Shown here piece by piece: positions 48,801-59,100 of a stretch of DNA of 64,000 bases (within the stretch, counting starts at the first letter, position 1; every line of letters begins with the position of its first letter). The notes beneath the pieces were generated by a model. The model did no database searches, was not told the DNA's origin, and saw nothing but the letters and a program-made list of their open reading frames with translations. Origin of the DNA: Camarhynchus parvulus (Eukaryota > Chordata > Aves > Passeriformes > Thraupidae); the NCBI RefSeq assembly GCF_901933205.1, contig NC_044574.1, positions 44,363,609 to 44,427,608 of the forward strand, given 5' to 3'. The translations under genes and the position numbers were made by a program.

Positions 48801-48840
48801 TGTACATAGTTTCATTTTTGATTAATTCAATTTAAATAAA
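39747..48840 (+). CDS. RNF4-like SUMO-targeted ubiquitin ligase with amplified exons
   Basis: Plus-strand gene with ATG at 39890 and TGA at 48705-48707. Exons: 39747-39898 (5' UTR plus MSS), 40367-40508, 41269-41507, then pairs A1 42271-42362/B1 42860-42914, A2 43427-43530/B2 43946-44000, A3 44185-44276/B3 44665-44719, A4 44834-44934/B4 45329-45383, exon C 46507-46639, B5 48187-48241 and last exon 48558-48707. RNF4 traits: an N-terminus RKRPGGAVGSRPARKRSR, tandem VIDLT SUMO-interacting motifs, and a RING with CPIC, LCGHVFCSRC and CPTC at the same spacing as RNF4, ending YHPIYL (RNF4: YHPIYI). RNF4 ubiquitinates poly-SUMO conjugates in the nucleus as a RING dimer. Splicing A4 to B5 keeps one open frame of 382 codons; B4 to B5 is out of phase. 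Intron retention rules out a retrocopy. It is probably a relocated RNF4 paralogue; activity is inferred. Confidence 0.85.
40367..40508 (+). CDS. RNF4-like exon 2: basic N-terminal region
   Basis: Encodes RQRKRPGGAVGSRPARKRSR and then a Ser/Glu-rich tail to FEP, ending in phase 1 at a consensus GTGAGA donor. It aligns with the start of RNF4 (RKRRGG...SRQAQKRTR) and probably includes a nuclear localisation signal. Two adjacent CAG acceptors (before 40367 and before 40373) would give MSSRQRKR or MSSRKR; the second looks more like RNF4. Confidence 0.8.
41262..41453 (+). repeat. coding minisatellite, eight 24-bp units as 48-bp dimers
   Basis: Units start GGTGAAGA at 41262 and every 24 bp thereafter. 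Units 1 and 3 are identical, units 2 and 4 differ by one base, units 5 and 7 are identical, and units 6 and 8 differ by one base. The array is therefore two tandem duplications of 48-bp dimers. Twenty-four bp is eight codons, so unit gain or loss keeps the frame. Confidence 0.93.
41269..41507 (+). CDS. RNF4-like exon 3: tandem SUMO-interacting motif exon
   Basis: Open for 79 codons plus two bases, with donor GTG|GTAAGT. Each repeat unit encodes eight residues of the type GE-E/D-x-I-D-x-T. Units 1, 3, 6 and 8 give hydrophobic SIM cores (VIDLT, VIDLT, VIDVT, VIDLT); units 2 and 4 read TIDPT and units 5 and 7 read GRDLR, which break the core. A further VITISD follows at the end. The acceptor (GAAG|AAGTC at 41267-41268) lies inside the first repeat unit, behind the only pyrimidine tract. 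Confidence 0.82.
42271..42362 (+). CDS. cassette exon A1
   Basis: Ninety-two nt, phase 0 to 2, between CATTGCAG and GTATGTG. Encodes DREQSQQQPHLS... and an acidic run ARDDEEEPSHFD. Homologous to A2, A3 and A4. Confidence 0.75.
42530..42602. repeat. A-rich and CA simple repeat
   Basis: Runs of A and (CA)n in the intron between A1 and B1. A similar but shorter A-run lies at the same relative place after A2 (43679-43693). Confidence 0.85.
42860..42914 (+). CDS. cassette exon B1 (degenerate RING half-exon)
   Basis: Exactly 55 nt, phase 2 to 0, between CTCTCTCTAG and GTGAGG. It encodes a stretch containing ERPFWSDEDTE, which aligns with RCPICMEFYSE of B5 with both RING cysteines replaced (Arg and Trp). 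The flanking introns are also homologous to those of B5. Confidence 0.75.
42915..43300 (+). repeat. duplicated intron block, copy 1
   Basis: Nearly identical to 45384-45770 and more distantly similar to 48242-48557. It includes CTGGAATTCTTTACTCCCAA and a sequence resembling the acceptor and start of the terminal RING exon (TTTCTTCAG then CAGTGGTTCACC). This shows that each duplication carried the B exon, its downstream intron and the edge of the next exon. Confidence 0.85.
43427..43530 (+). CDS. cassette exon A2
   Basis: One hundred and four nt, phase 0 to 2. It starts DREQNQQHPHVS and ends ARDDEEEPRDVD; a 12-nt insertion relative to A1 (NAAGNS region) keeps the frame. Acceptor CCATTGCAG, donor GG|GTATGC. 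Confidence 0.75.
43946..44000 (+). CDS. cassette exon B2
   Basis: Exactly 55 nt, phase 2 to 0. It encodes AQPAGPASPPAGEDEDSE, sharing the first codons (AQ) and final SE with B5 but with no RING cysteines. It is nearly identical to B4. Confidence 0.75.
44185..44276 (+). CDS. cassette exon A3
   Basis: Ninety-two nt, phase 0 to 2. It encodes DWEPPQFFRRAENS and an acidic tail with NTEEEPRENQ. Acceptor CACTGCAG, donor AAGG|GTATGG. Confidence 0.72.
44665..44719 (+). CDS. cassette exon B3 (RING half-exon with lost cysteines)
   Basis: Exactly 55 nt, phase 2 to 0. It encodes RWPDSVYVARFWMHYYSE, which aligns residue for residue with the B5 segment ending RCPICMEFYSE; the two zinc-binding Cys are Ala and Trp here. 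Confidence 0.72.
44834..44934 (+). CDS. cassette exon A4
   Basis: One hundred and one nt, phase 0 to 2, acceptor GCAACAG and donor AA|GTACGT. It encodes WWYLRRQPHFVRAEDNSA and an acidic tail with NNEEEQRDND. It can splice in phase to B4 or directly to B5. Confidence 0.7.
45329..45383 (+). CDS. cassette exon B4
   Basis: Exactly 55 nt, phase 2 to 0. It encodes AQPAGPASPPTSEDEDSE, differing from B2 in two residues. Its end phase (0) cannot join exon C (phase 1) or B5 (phase 2), so it is either skipped or a dead end. Confidence 0.65.
45384..45770 (+). repeat. duplicated intron block, copy 2
   Basis: Follows B4 and is nearly identical to copy 1 after B1, including the long stretch through GGTGTCCACAGAGGGAGAA. 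The high identity suggests a recent duplication or gene conversion between these two cassettes. Confidence 0.85.
45904..45990 (+). pseudogene. dead cassette exon A5
   Basis: After a good acceptor (CTGTTGCAG) the sequence is clearly homologous to A2 (AGAGCAGAATCAGCAGCACC) but begins CAATGA, placing a stop (45907-45909) in the second codon of the A frame. No donor is seen at the usual place. It is an inactivated copy. Confidence 0.75.
46507..46639 (+). CDS. exon C, alternative pre-RING exon
   Basis: Acceptor ATTACAG and donor GA|GTATGT bound 133 nt, phase 1 to 2. It encodes HEQERRNVTLNSQEQVDG, a Gly/Ala-rich stretch and EEQDTDSSE. Its donor resembles those of the A exons and its end phase fits B5. 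Its start phase fits exon 2 (which ends in phase 1) or a weaker exon 3 donor at 41514, not the B exons. It may represent the ancestral pre-RING exon. Confidence 0.55.
48187..48241 (+). CDS. exon B5: first half of the RING
   Basis: Fifty-five nt, phase 2 to 0, encoding AQQGVVIRCPICMEFYSE with the first two zinc ligands (CPIC). It matches RNF4 (CPICMDGYSE), and RNF4 also appears to have a short exon here. It is the only B copy retaining the cysteines. Confidence 0.88.
48558..48707 (+). CDS. terminal exon: second half of the RING
   Basis: One hundred and fifty nt to TGA. It carries STLCGHVFCSRC and HMCPTC, completing a C3HC4 RING with RNF4 spacing, and ends ELYHPIYL. The aromatic C-terminal tail is part of the RNF4 dimer and E2-contact region. 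Confidence 0.92.
   Translation, partial: FVRRGRQLMSTLCGHVFCSRCLPIALENSHMCPTCRVELSPELYHPIYL
48835..48840 (+). terminator. polyadenylation signal of the RNF4-like gene
   Basis: AATAAA 128 nt beyond the TGA, followed by a T/G-rich stretch (GTTTTGACTG...GTCTGTCTGC), a typical cleavage and polyadenylation context. Confidence 0.85.
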
Positions 48841-49655
48841 GTTTTGACTGATTTAAATATAGTCTGTCTGCTCTTCTGTGTCGGACTGTGCTGATAGGCA
48901 GAGATGTTGTCTAACAGGTGGAAGTAAGGCTCTTGGTTGGAGCAGTCAGAAGCTCGTTCTTTTCCTCTCCCTGTAGTCATTGATTTGGGGGCAATGTGCT
49001 AAAGCCACAAGCTTTGTAGTTCTTGTGGCCAGCGTGTGTTGTATGGGGAAAAAGAAACAGGGCCTGCTTGGGGGGCAAGGCCTTGTTATTTCTCAGGCCA
49101 GACTCTGGTGGATGTTTTGGTGAAAATGTCATGATTTTGGTGCTCTGAAGATTGAAAGAACAGCAAGTTGTTCACAGATGCAAAGAAAACAGTTTTCTTT
49201 GAGAATAACTTGTAGGTATCCAGACAGCTTGTTTATGGTCCAAGCTGTTCCATTATATTGTGGTTAAAGCATTCCATTGATGACTGCCAGCTGATGACAG
49301 GAGCATTGCCAGCTTCTCTGAATCTCTTCACCCTTCTGAAAAGCCTGTAAGCTGAAGGGCAATCAGAAGAATATAGATGTGTAGGCTGCTGTGTTCAACA
49401 CAGCCTGAAAAACAGAAGACAGAAGTGAGTAGTCAGGTAAAGAAACAAAGCAACTGCCATGAGCATCACCATCATTATCATCATCATCATCACCATCTCA
49501 CCATTTACCTTTCCCACTGCAAAAGCAGATTGTCTCCATAGGGGACGAGGAGCTAGCAGCAGCTCCTAGACCCAGCGTGCTGTCGTGGGCGGGCAGCAAG
49601 TGGCCCCACCCATCTCAGGAGTTACATGGGATGCTGCCAGTGAGCGCCAGTGGCA
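48841..49655. other. spacer with a (CAT)n simple repeat
   Basis: No gene. A (CAT/CAC)n repeat lies at about 49463-49500. The rest is unremarkable. Confidence 0.55.
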
Positions 49656-49661
49656 TGTACC

Positions 49662-50105
49662 TGTAGGAATGTGCCCCCTGTTGACCGAGTAACCAAATTA
49701 TCCTTTGTCTCCTTAAAAAAGAAAAAAGCCTAGAAGTTTCGCTCCTCAATTAGGTAAAAAGACACCTCATAGGACTTTGGGGACTTCACCTCGAACTTAA
49801 GGAGAACCAGCTGGACAGAAGCAAAAAAGTCCCAGCTGAGTAATTTGCTAGAAAAAGAAGAGAACAAAGGAACTAATCACTTTTGTGGGGTGTTTTACCA
49901 GGAGCAAGAGCCTCTTGCCCCTGGCTCGGGTTTTCTCTGTAAAGAGATTTGTTATTTTGCCTTTTATTAAAACTTTTCTGTTTCCAACACTACCATAGAA
50001 GCCATCCTGCTGATTTTATGGCCTCAGAGGTAGCAGAGCTACCTCGGTTGTGATACATTTCTCCAAGAGCTCATAAGACATGGCTCGAGGAGATCATTTG
50101 TATCA
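49662..50105 (+). mobile_element. solo LTR of an endogenous retrovirus, 444 bp
   Basis: Termini TGTAGGAATG...GTATCA (TG...CA) with a perfect 6-bp target-site duplication, TGTACC, at 49656-49661 and 50106-50111. Near the 3' side lies TTTTATTAAAACTTTTCTGT, a variant poly(A) region common in passerine LTRs. No internal retroviral genes remain. Confidence 0.85.
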
Positions 50106-50111
50106 TGTACC

Positions 50112-53100
50112 TGTCCATATATTTGGGAGAAGGCATCATACTTTAGGCACAAGCCTTTAACCACCTGCAGGGCTAAGTGAGACCTGCACTTCCCAGGCTC
50201 TGGTTTCAGAGCTAGTGAACACCACCTACCAGCTGGCCATGGTACTTCACAGCTCAAGGGCTGCTGAAATACCCTTCCCTGCATGGGAGCCCTGCCCAAG
50301 GGCTCGTCATGCATTTTCCCTTGAAAAATTCTTGTTTCATCAGTGGAGTTTTCTCTCCCCAGGGATGGAAACCCCAAGGAAAAATAAACCATAATTGACT
50401 TCTCCACCTACCCACCACCACTGCATGTGGTGCACCCAGGGTTCATCTAAGGGCATTTGCAATCAGAACGCTGAATTTCTTGCTGCTTGAGGAGAAAGAA
50501 AATCAAGAAAGATGGTTATTTTGTTACACTGATATTTCTAGTCTCTCTGGATTAAAAGATTAAAATTTGCTGCAAGTTGCCCAATACAAAAAGCACTGCT
50601 TCCTTTTGTAAAGCAACTTTTTAACAGGTATTTTTAGGATAGGAATTCTTTAGTTCTCCATTGCAGTTTATTGATTTCATAGGTTGTATATTTGGGAAGC
50701 TGTGCTTTTACTTCTCCCAATAGATCCAAACCACTGCTTTGATTTGTTTTCTTGTTTTACACCTGCTCCAGAAGTTTCAGCAATTCTCTAACAAGTTGCT
50801 GTGTTGTGCTGGACATTGCAAGTCAGCTTAGCTAAAAGCAGACCAGTTTGCATTAATATGGGAGATGAAAGCAAATGGCAAGCAGAAGGAGTGGTTGATG
50901 AGGCATTGATGCTCTGAGGTGGTCAGAGACAGTTTTGGAGGCTGATGGAACAAGTTTGCCAGCTAAATATTTCCGGTAAGGCACCTACTGTCACATAGCT
51001 TCAGGTAAGCCATGGAACCATAGAGGGTGAACAATTAGAAAGTTAACTTAAATTTAAATAAAAACCAAATAAATAAAACAGGATGGGCTAACATTATCCC
51101 AATTTTAGCCTCTAAAAAGATGATTGGCCCTTGCAATTTCCACTGGCTTCTATTTCACCCGCTGGACTTCAGGCCTGAAATGTGTTTTGCTGGGCATGAA
51201 ACCTGCAGAGCAAAACAGGAGTGAGCCTTGGATGGCTGCTCTCCCTGTCCCCACCACAGGCACATGCCATGCCTTGGCAAGGTGAAGCTCTTTCACTCTT
51301 GGTTTTCCTCCTTGGTAATGTGGGAATAATGTCTATCATTTTCTCTTAGGAAACACAGACTCCAAGTATTCGTGTGCTCCATTGCAAAGAGCTGGCTAAA
51401 AGCTGTGAGATTATTTATCCATAATATTTGGGGTTTCTTCCCTGAACACCACCTTGAATACCTAAAATTCTTTCTCCACTACTTATGGTCATTAACTTTT
51501 CCATACTTTGCTCTACCAGGTATGTTGTTTATACTCTACACTAACTCCTGCTTCTTCCAACACACAGGGGCAAAATAACTAATTTAATATGTCAGACACA
51601 GCTACGGAAAATAAAAACCGTGTGTGCCTAATGACTGAGGCTCAGCTAAAGTTAGTGCATTGTCTCTGCACTGCAGCTGAATCCTAATGATTCTGTTCCT
51701 TAAACTGGCACAGTAAACCAGTATGTTAAGTGTCCTCATTTAATGAGGAGGGAAATAAAAAAAGTCTGGAATATTTTCAACCAAATATCTCTGGATCTAG
51801 AAGTCACCTCCATTCTGCAATCTGTGGCAAGGCTCAAAAAACTGCAGTTTTTTCAAACAAGTTTTTTTCCTAGTGTAAGAAAACAAGACTCATTCTCTCC
51901 TCTTCAGACCCACACCTCTGCCTTGCAGTCCCTCAGAGACAGCTGCAATATTATCAGATCACCTGGTGCAGTTCAGGAAAATAGAGGGTGACATGCTTTA
52001 ATTTTATTCTCCCAGAGGATGCACAGGTACATAAATTCACACCTGCTTGCCCCAGGGATGCAGGAACCCCACTGACATTTTCAGTGTCAGGATTCCTCCT
52101 TCATATACTTTGGATTTAATTTAAGATCTGTGTGGAAGTAGAAAGCTGAATGCGTGCACAAAGCACCACCACAGCTGACCCAGCCCTGCTGTGTTGAACA
52201 GGGCAGTTTTTAACAAAGCCACGTGGAGAAAGGCAGGGATGTGTTTTCAGACTACAGATGGCACAGGAATGACTCCTGTGCAAATTTCTCCCAGGAGTAT
52301 ATGGTGCACACCCCACAAAGGGGACAATCCCCAAACAGCTCATTCCATCACTGATTGGTAGGTACAGGGGAAAAAAAGCTTTGAAAGCTCAGAAAGCAGA
52401 GATGCAGCATATTGGCACACTTCATTTATCAAAGCCCACCTCTTATCTTTGCTCCCAAGACACTGCATGATGGAGCAGGCTGACCACGCCCTACCTGTCC
52501 AGCTCCTGTTTATGCTTCTCATTCCACATTTCTCCATCCAGGGACAAGAATTCCATCACCTTCACTGTGTTGTGGTCATGTGCATGCTATAGTTTCAGGC
52601 CAGCAAAGTTCCAAAGAACTGCTAAAATGCTGTTTAAAAGAAGCCCAAAAATGATGAGCTGTGAGGGACTGTTTGAAGGGGCAAGCCTCACTCCAGGTTG
52701 CATCTAGTACAGGTTTTGAGGATAGGCACTGGGAACAGGGAGCTGGGCCCCCACGTTGAACACTGAGTTTTGAACTGTCTGTTTTTAGGTACAGAGCTCG
52801 ATGCTGGCTGTGGAGGGAGCCAGGTGGTGCCCATCACAAAGGGCTCTTCTCAGCATGCAGACACCTTCATGGCTGTGTGGGGGGCAGCAGACGCAGCCTG
52901 GAGAGAGGTGGGTGTTTTTCCCCCTGTAACAGCGTGGTTTTTAGAAAAGGCAAAAAAGACTACCTGAGGGAGCAGATGGAAGCAGCACATCTCAAAAGGG
53001 AAGAAACATGGCTACAGGACAATAACAATTTTCCCCTCTCAGTGAGACCCATCATATCCCATGCCAAGGACCAGGAACTGAAATGTCCTGAACTACTGCA

Positions 53101-56100
53101 CAGATCCCCAGTACACTCCTCCTTCCAGAACTCAGCCTTCCTGCTCCTCAGTGGGCAGCCAGGCTTGGCCAACTGAAGGCGACCCAATTATATCCAGGTT
53201 TTTGGAGGATGGAAAGTGCCCCAAAGCCTCCATCCTTTGCCAAGAGAATAATTTAGGAGGGTGCAAAGCAGCCCCAACAATAAAAAAAAACCTACCTGGA
53301 AGAGAGGAAGGGTGATACATAAGGCAAAATCTCCCTGGTGATTACACAGTAGTGGCGCCTGAAGGAAATTACTGGGGGGATGGGGAACACAAGTGCCTCA
53401 GGGCCAGCTTCCCTGTGGGGTGGGCACCCAGAGTCTCTCCCAGCCTCTCAGCCATGCAGTCTGGCATAGGTGAGTGACAGCTTGCCATGGCTCCTAAAGC
53501 ACCTGGCTTAAGCAGCATGAAAGTTCAGTCTGGTTCACATCCTGGCCCCATTTATCTCCATCCCCCAGAGGTGCAGGTCAGGCCCTTCATGCAGAGGACT
53601 TAGCAGAGTTTAAACTGTGGTGCAGTAGGATTAAGTCTTTTCTGTCCCACTCTGCAAAGAATGCCCACAGATTTGGGGATGTGACAAGAGGGACCTAGGG
53701 AGAGTGTGGTAAGCAAGCCCAACAAGCATTGGGCAGAGGAGGGGTTTGTGGCCAGTAGGTGCTTCCCCTCCCATCCTGCCTCTTGCTTCCCCTTCTATCA
53801 GCAGGGGCTCTGACTGCAAGGGGGGAGCATTTAGACATTTCTGTAGCCCACCTCTGAAATTTGACCTGCAAGTCCAATGCAAAGCCCTGATAGTCAGCAG
53901 AGCAGCTGCAGGTACCTGCAATCACCTCCTCTCTGCCCTTCCCATCAGGTGTGTGCCCCGATGCAGTCAGCTGCTAAATCCCAGGGGAAAAACATCTCCC
54001 TCTAATTATCTTTTTTCCTAGTAGCAGCTCTTTGTTGAGCTTCCTAGAACCGAGTCTTTGGAAATTTGCATGTGGGATTCATGAAGACAGGACTGAAAGT
54101 GAGTGTGGTCAGACTGGCTGGCATGGGACACCTGAGGCCGCAGCCTGACCTGCAGCACACAGCACTTACCATTCTCTGAGGGCTGAAGGCCTGATATGGT
54201 TTTCTCCCTCAAATGGTTTTTTCTTGGGTTGAGGTGAGCAGCAGAGCTCAGCTTTGGCTCTGAACTCCCCCAAACTACACGGATTTCATGCTCTTCTTCA
54301 CCCTTCCTCACTTTGCCAGCTAAATTCAGACAAGGTGCCTGTTTGCATAAGAGCTGTCAAAAGAATAACTTACAAGTACAGGAGCTAGAAACGTCTTGAA
54401 GTGTAAAGCTGGCAGCCCCCGAAGACCTGCAGGGACTATCCAATCCATCTGGTGCTCCAGGGTGCAGAGCAAACAGGCTTTTGACTGGTTCATAACTGCA
54501 GCATATGCAAAAGGCTCAATTATTGCTTCTTAAAAAGCCCAAATTATCTCCTGGAGTTGGAGACTGACAGCCACATAGTCTCCACAGCGTTATGCATGAC
54601 TGAATTTTTGCTGGCTTATTCTCTGCTGTTCTGTACTGCCTGTAATTGCATTGCATTTTAACTGTTTAGCATCGTCAGAACTTCAGCCCCAGGGGCAGCG
54701 GAGGTGGTGAGAGCTCAATACATCAAATTACTACCCAAAGAGCAGGCAGACAAAAAGCAGAGCAGGGAGGGAGGGAAACAGACAAATGAGCCACATTCAT
54801 TAGAAAAACAGCAGCCCTGACCAGGGAAGCGTCCTACTGATGTAATGAGAAAGGTGAAAGTTGTTAATAATAATAAAGAACACAGTAACACAGTTGCTTT
54901 TCTATCAGAAAGCACCAAATCTGGAGAAAATAAATGCTCTGTGGAAAGCAGAGATGAAAACCGATGAAATGCTCCTTGCCCACATAGCTTTTCTTTCTTC
55001 CCAATTGCATTTAGTGGGTTTTTTGTGCTAGCGAGTTCTGTAGCTGTTCTGTTTAGTGCTGCTCCCTTGAGTGCTGTGATGTGGCCCCAAAAACTGGCAT
55101 TGCTGCTGCAGAAGCCCCACCATGTAAGGCAGTGAAGCACTTTCCCACAGGCAGGTCTATGTTTCACCCTTGGACAGCCAGAGGTCCTGAGTGTTGCTCC
55201 TCTCTTTGGAATTTTCCCACCTGTGAGGGTCCTGAAATGTCACAGAGCTCTCGATGGGCTTGCCCTGCTGAGGCACCGCAGTAGTGTTGACCTCAAATAA
55301 CCGACTAAGCTCTGTGCAGCTTAACACCCTGAAATTACAGTACACTGTTCCAAGGAACAGGCCCAGCACAATGCAGAGGCCACAGCGATACAGCCACAGA
55401 ATCAAGGGTTACCTGTGGATGCCTGAAGAACAGCCTCAGAGCTGCCCACCATGGCACAGGGTCCCCAGGAGCCAGCAGGACCTGCTGGGTGTCCCTTGTA
55501 GGCCACCAGCAGCCTGCTCGTGGGTCTTTGGCCTGCCTACCTGCAAAGCCATGGGAGGAGATCACAGAATAATTTGTGTTGGAAGTGACCTTTAAGGTTT
55601 AGTCCAACCCTCAAGATGAAGGCAAAGAGAGAGGCACGTCAGCAGGCACAGCCAGCGATGCCAGCAATAAAGATGGTTGTGGCAGCAGAGAGGTTTCTGT
55701 CCCTGTCCCAGTGCAGCCTGACAGGGAGGTGCCTCTGCTGTGGCTCTCCAGCCAGATAATGTGCAAAGTGGATGCAAGGGAGCTGAGATGATCCTTCAGC
55801 TGTCTATGCTGAAATTTTTGAAGGTATTGACATTTCATGTCAGCTGCATTCACCAGGGTTAATTAAAGTCTGTGTTTTATAGATTGCCTGTGGCCATAAG
55901 CGGAAAAGCTGCCTCAATTGGAAATCAATAGAGTAATCTTTAAGCTATTTTATTTTATTAGATATAGGGTTCTAATTTGAAGAAATTGAGGAGCCATAAT
56001 TAATGGTGCCAGAGAGGTCCTGAGATATATTTTCAAAGCTTCCTGAGGAGAGTGCTTTGCTGTAGGAAGTGTGCTGGAGGTGCCCAGCATGCTGGGGCAC

Positions 56101-59100
56101 ACCACTGAGGCTGGGGAATGCTCTGGTGAGTGAGCTCCCAGGAGCACTGCAGAAATACAACAGCAAATCAATAGCCAGCATTCTGCCCAAAAATTGAAGG
56201 GAAGGCTGTGAAGGCAGTGCTGCCACCACAGGGCACAGCAGAAAAGCCAAATTCTGGGGTGCTGACAAACAAGGAGTGTCATAAATGCTGCTGATGGCCT
56301 CCTTGCCCCGAGCCAGAGAGACTGATGTGCATTATGCCTTTCTCTAAGTCTACTGTGCACTGGTATGCAGTGAAATGATTTGCCCCTCTTCGGTGGGGTG
56401 GAGTCATTCCAAAACCACCCCAGATGCCTTAAGGGGTTTTGGAAGGTGAAGTATCTTGACAGTGCTACTGCTCTCCCTTGGAACAGCCTTGCTGGCAGGC
56501 TGTACAACTTTCCCACAACAGACAGACCAAGGAAATAAACAGCTTTCTATGCAGTGCCTGTAAAACAATTCTGTCCACAGACAATGGAGTGTCAAGGGCC
56601 AATAAGCAAAATAAACCCCAAAAAACTGGCCCATTCATGAGCAGCCATCATGAGCCCCTCAGCCAAATGTGTGAGAATATGTAAGTACTTAGAAGGCTAA
56701 TAAGCTGCTTGTGCTTGAAAAGCATTTAATGCCTACCTTTTCAGCATCTACCTTTTAGAAATAATTATTTTCAACTTTTCTATGTTGTTTTTCTCATTTC
56801 TAGACTTTTTCCCTGTAAACAGTGATGAAAGTATTTTTCTTTTTGCGAATCAACTTACTTGATACAGCATCTTAGAGTAGAAAGCCAATTGTTGGTAGAC
56901 TATGGCAAACCATTTTTTTGTGCTTCGTTGGCTCTTTTTCTTCAGTGCCCACTTGTCTTGTTTGGGACTGTGTCCAACATCCCAGCATGCTGCAAATGGT
57001 CACTCCCAAAATATTGCAAATCTTTCTACTGAGCAGGGTTAGACTCTGGGAAGAGCTCAGGGAAATTTTCTGTGTTTGAAGACAGTGACTTGCCTTCTGA
57101 AGTTAAGCCTGAGATGAGCAGTGCTGAAAACACTTTCTTCTGGCAAACCTGAGCCCTGCACACTTTGCTAGCAGTGATTAATGATACCCCAAAGTCTTTG
57201 CCAGCCAAATATGTTCTGTAGTCTTGGATTGTAACATGTAGATCAGAATCATATACTCAAACTACAAACTTGTTTAACAAGTAACTCATGAGCTGAACTA
57301 ATTTGTAAGCAGATCCAGTTGAATTACATTTCTGTGGGCATGTTCATTCCACAGTGAAGTGGATGTCATTCACTTCTTTAGCAAATTAGGACACAGAAGC
57401 TGAAGAGCATTAAATTCAGATGGGACTGTCCACAGAAGATTTAGTCAAACTTTGGTGAGAAGACTTTTACAAATCTAGATCCATTTTCCTAATATTCTCA
57501 TATAGACAAACCTCACAGTGGAGGATCAACTTTAACTTTTGGGTTTATTTTTGACATACTAGTGATGAGAAAAACTCTAGTGGCTCTTTTAGACACGTAT
57601 TAACAGTGGAGCTGTTGAGCCAGACAACCTGAATGGATTTTTCATTTCTTTTTCATCTACCTAAGTCATTGCATGTAACTTCTTTAAATACTGAGTTCTC
57701 TCTGCAGACAGTTCATCACCTCCCATTAAAGGCAATTCCAGCACCTTCAACTCTGCAGAAGAAAAGTGCCCTAAATATTCTTCCAAATCCTTTCTGTGCT
57801 TTACAGATATCCTTCAAGCAAATCTGTCTTCTCCCCTTCATACAAACATCAATTCCCTTGTGATTCTTAACAAGAATAGAAGTTCACATTGTCTCCCTTT
57901 ACCACAAGTTTTGTCATTTCAGGGGTTAAGAGGATCTCAGGCTCTTATTTCTGCTGTCCACTGAACTCACCTCTTTTACTTCATACACACTCAGCACAAG
58001 CCAGTCCCTTTGAGAGATGTTTCCCAGCCTTCTGATGAGCGCTTGGTTGTCTGCCATGCCCCTTATCATGAAGAGCCCAAACACTTTCCCTGTTCTGTTG
58101 TTTTTCACTTTTCCAGTATCAAGATTTGCAGAGAGGCCTGTCCTCTCCCCACCACTGATTGTAATGAGGAGTTTCCACTTGCCACTTCCAGCATGCTTTC
58201 TGCAAGGTTTCACTGAGCCCCTGCCACCACCATGCCCAGAATATCTAATGTCTGCTCTCCAGGCTTGTCATAAAGCGTCCATCTCATTCTGTGAAACTAG
58301 AATGCAGAGTAATGGACAATAGCTGTGCTAGACATGTGCAATGGATTGCATTTCTGCAAACAGAAAAGGATAGCTACTTAATAAAGATAATAAATTTTAA
58401 TAGGCAGTAAATTTTTTTTCTTGACACAACATGGTAGTTTCTGAACAGATTTTGCACAAAACCACAAACAGATATTACACAACATTTCTCTGCTTTTCTC
58501 CACTATCCTTTCACTATGATACAATACACTACAAAATATTTTGGGTTTTTAATCAACATGAAAATCCACAATGACTGCTTTTTTTTGAAGGAAACCTCAT
58601 CAGTCAGGAACCAGAATAGTTGCAGATGCCAACTAGCATATTTTAGATGGCCTGACCTTTCCAAAGTAGGCATCCAAGACTTCTCTGCTCCCGAGGAACA
58701 CAAGCTATCCAGGAATACCTGAATGAACCACGTAAGTTCAGCTGCAGCATGGACACTTGTTAATTTCCCATCTTTTATTGAGCTTCACCAAAAGCCTCTC
58801 ATGGTGCCACTAAGAAAGATTACCAGACCCACCAAAGCAGAAGTAAGAGCAACGGCCAAGTACAGGGAAATAAACACTTTTCAGATTTTTCTATAGACAT
58901 AAGTAATAAATTTGGTCAATCTCTCACCATCATGCTAAACAAGTTTTATTATTTCAGAGAAGGAAATTGGAGAGAAAAGGTCCTCAAGAGCATTGTATCA
59001 ATAGGTATCCAAACTTAGATGATTGTCCCAGATCTTGGCCCTGCACTTAGACCACCAGTTGTCTCCTTTCCATTTCCCAATTTAAAAAAAGGTAACTCTA

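Noticed and set aside
49463..49500. Regular CAT/CAC spacing suggestive of an array
   Set aside because: It is a simple trinucleotide microsatellite, not a CRISPR or other spaced-repeat array.
55950..56516. 188-codon minus-strand frame
   Set aside because: No recognisable domain, no splice context, and composition like random AT/GC-mixed DNA; a frame of this length can occur by chance in 64 kb.
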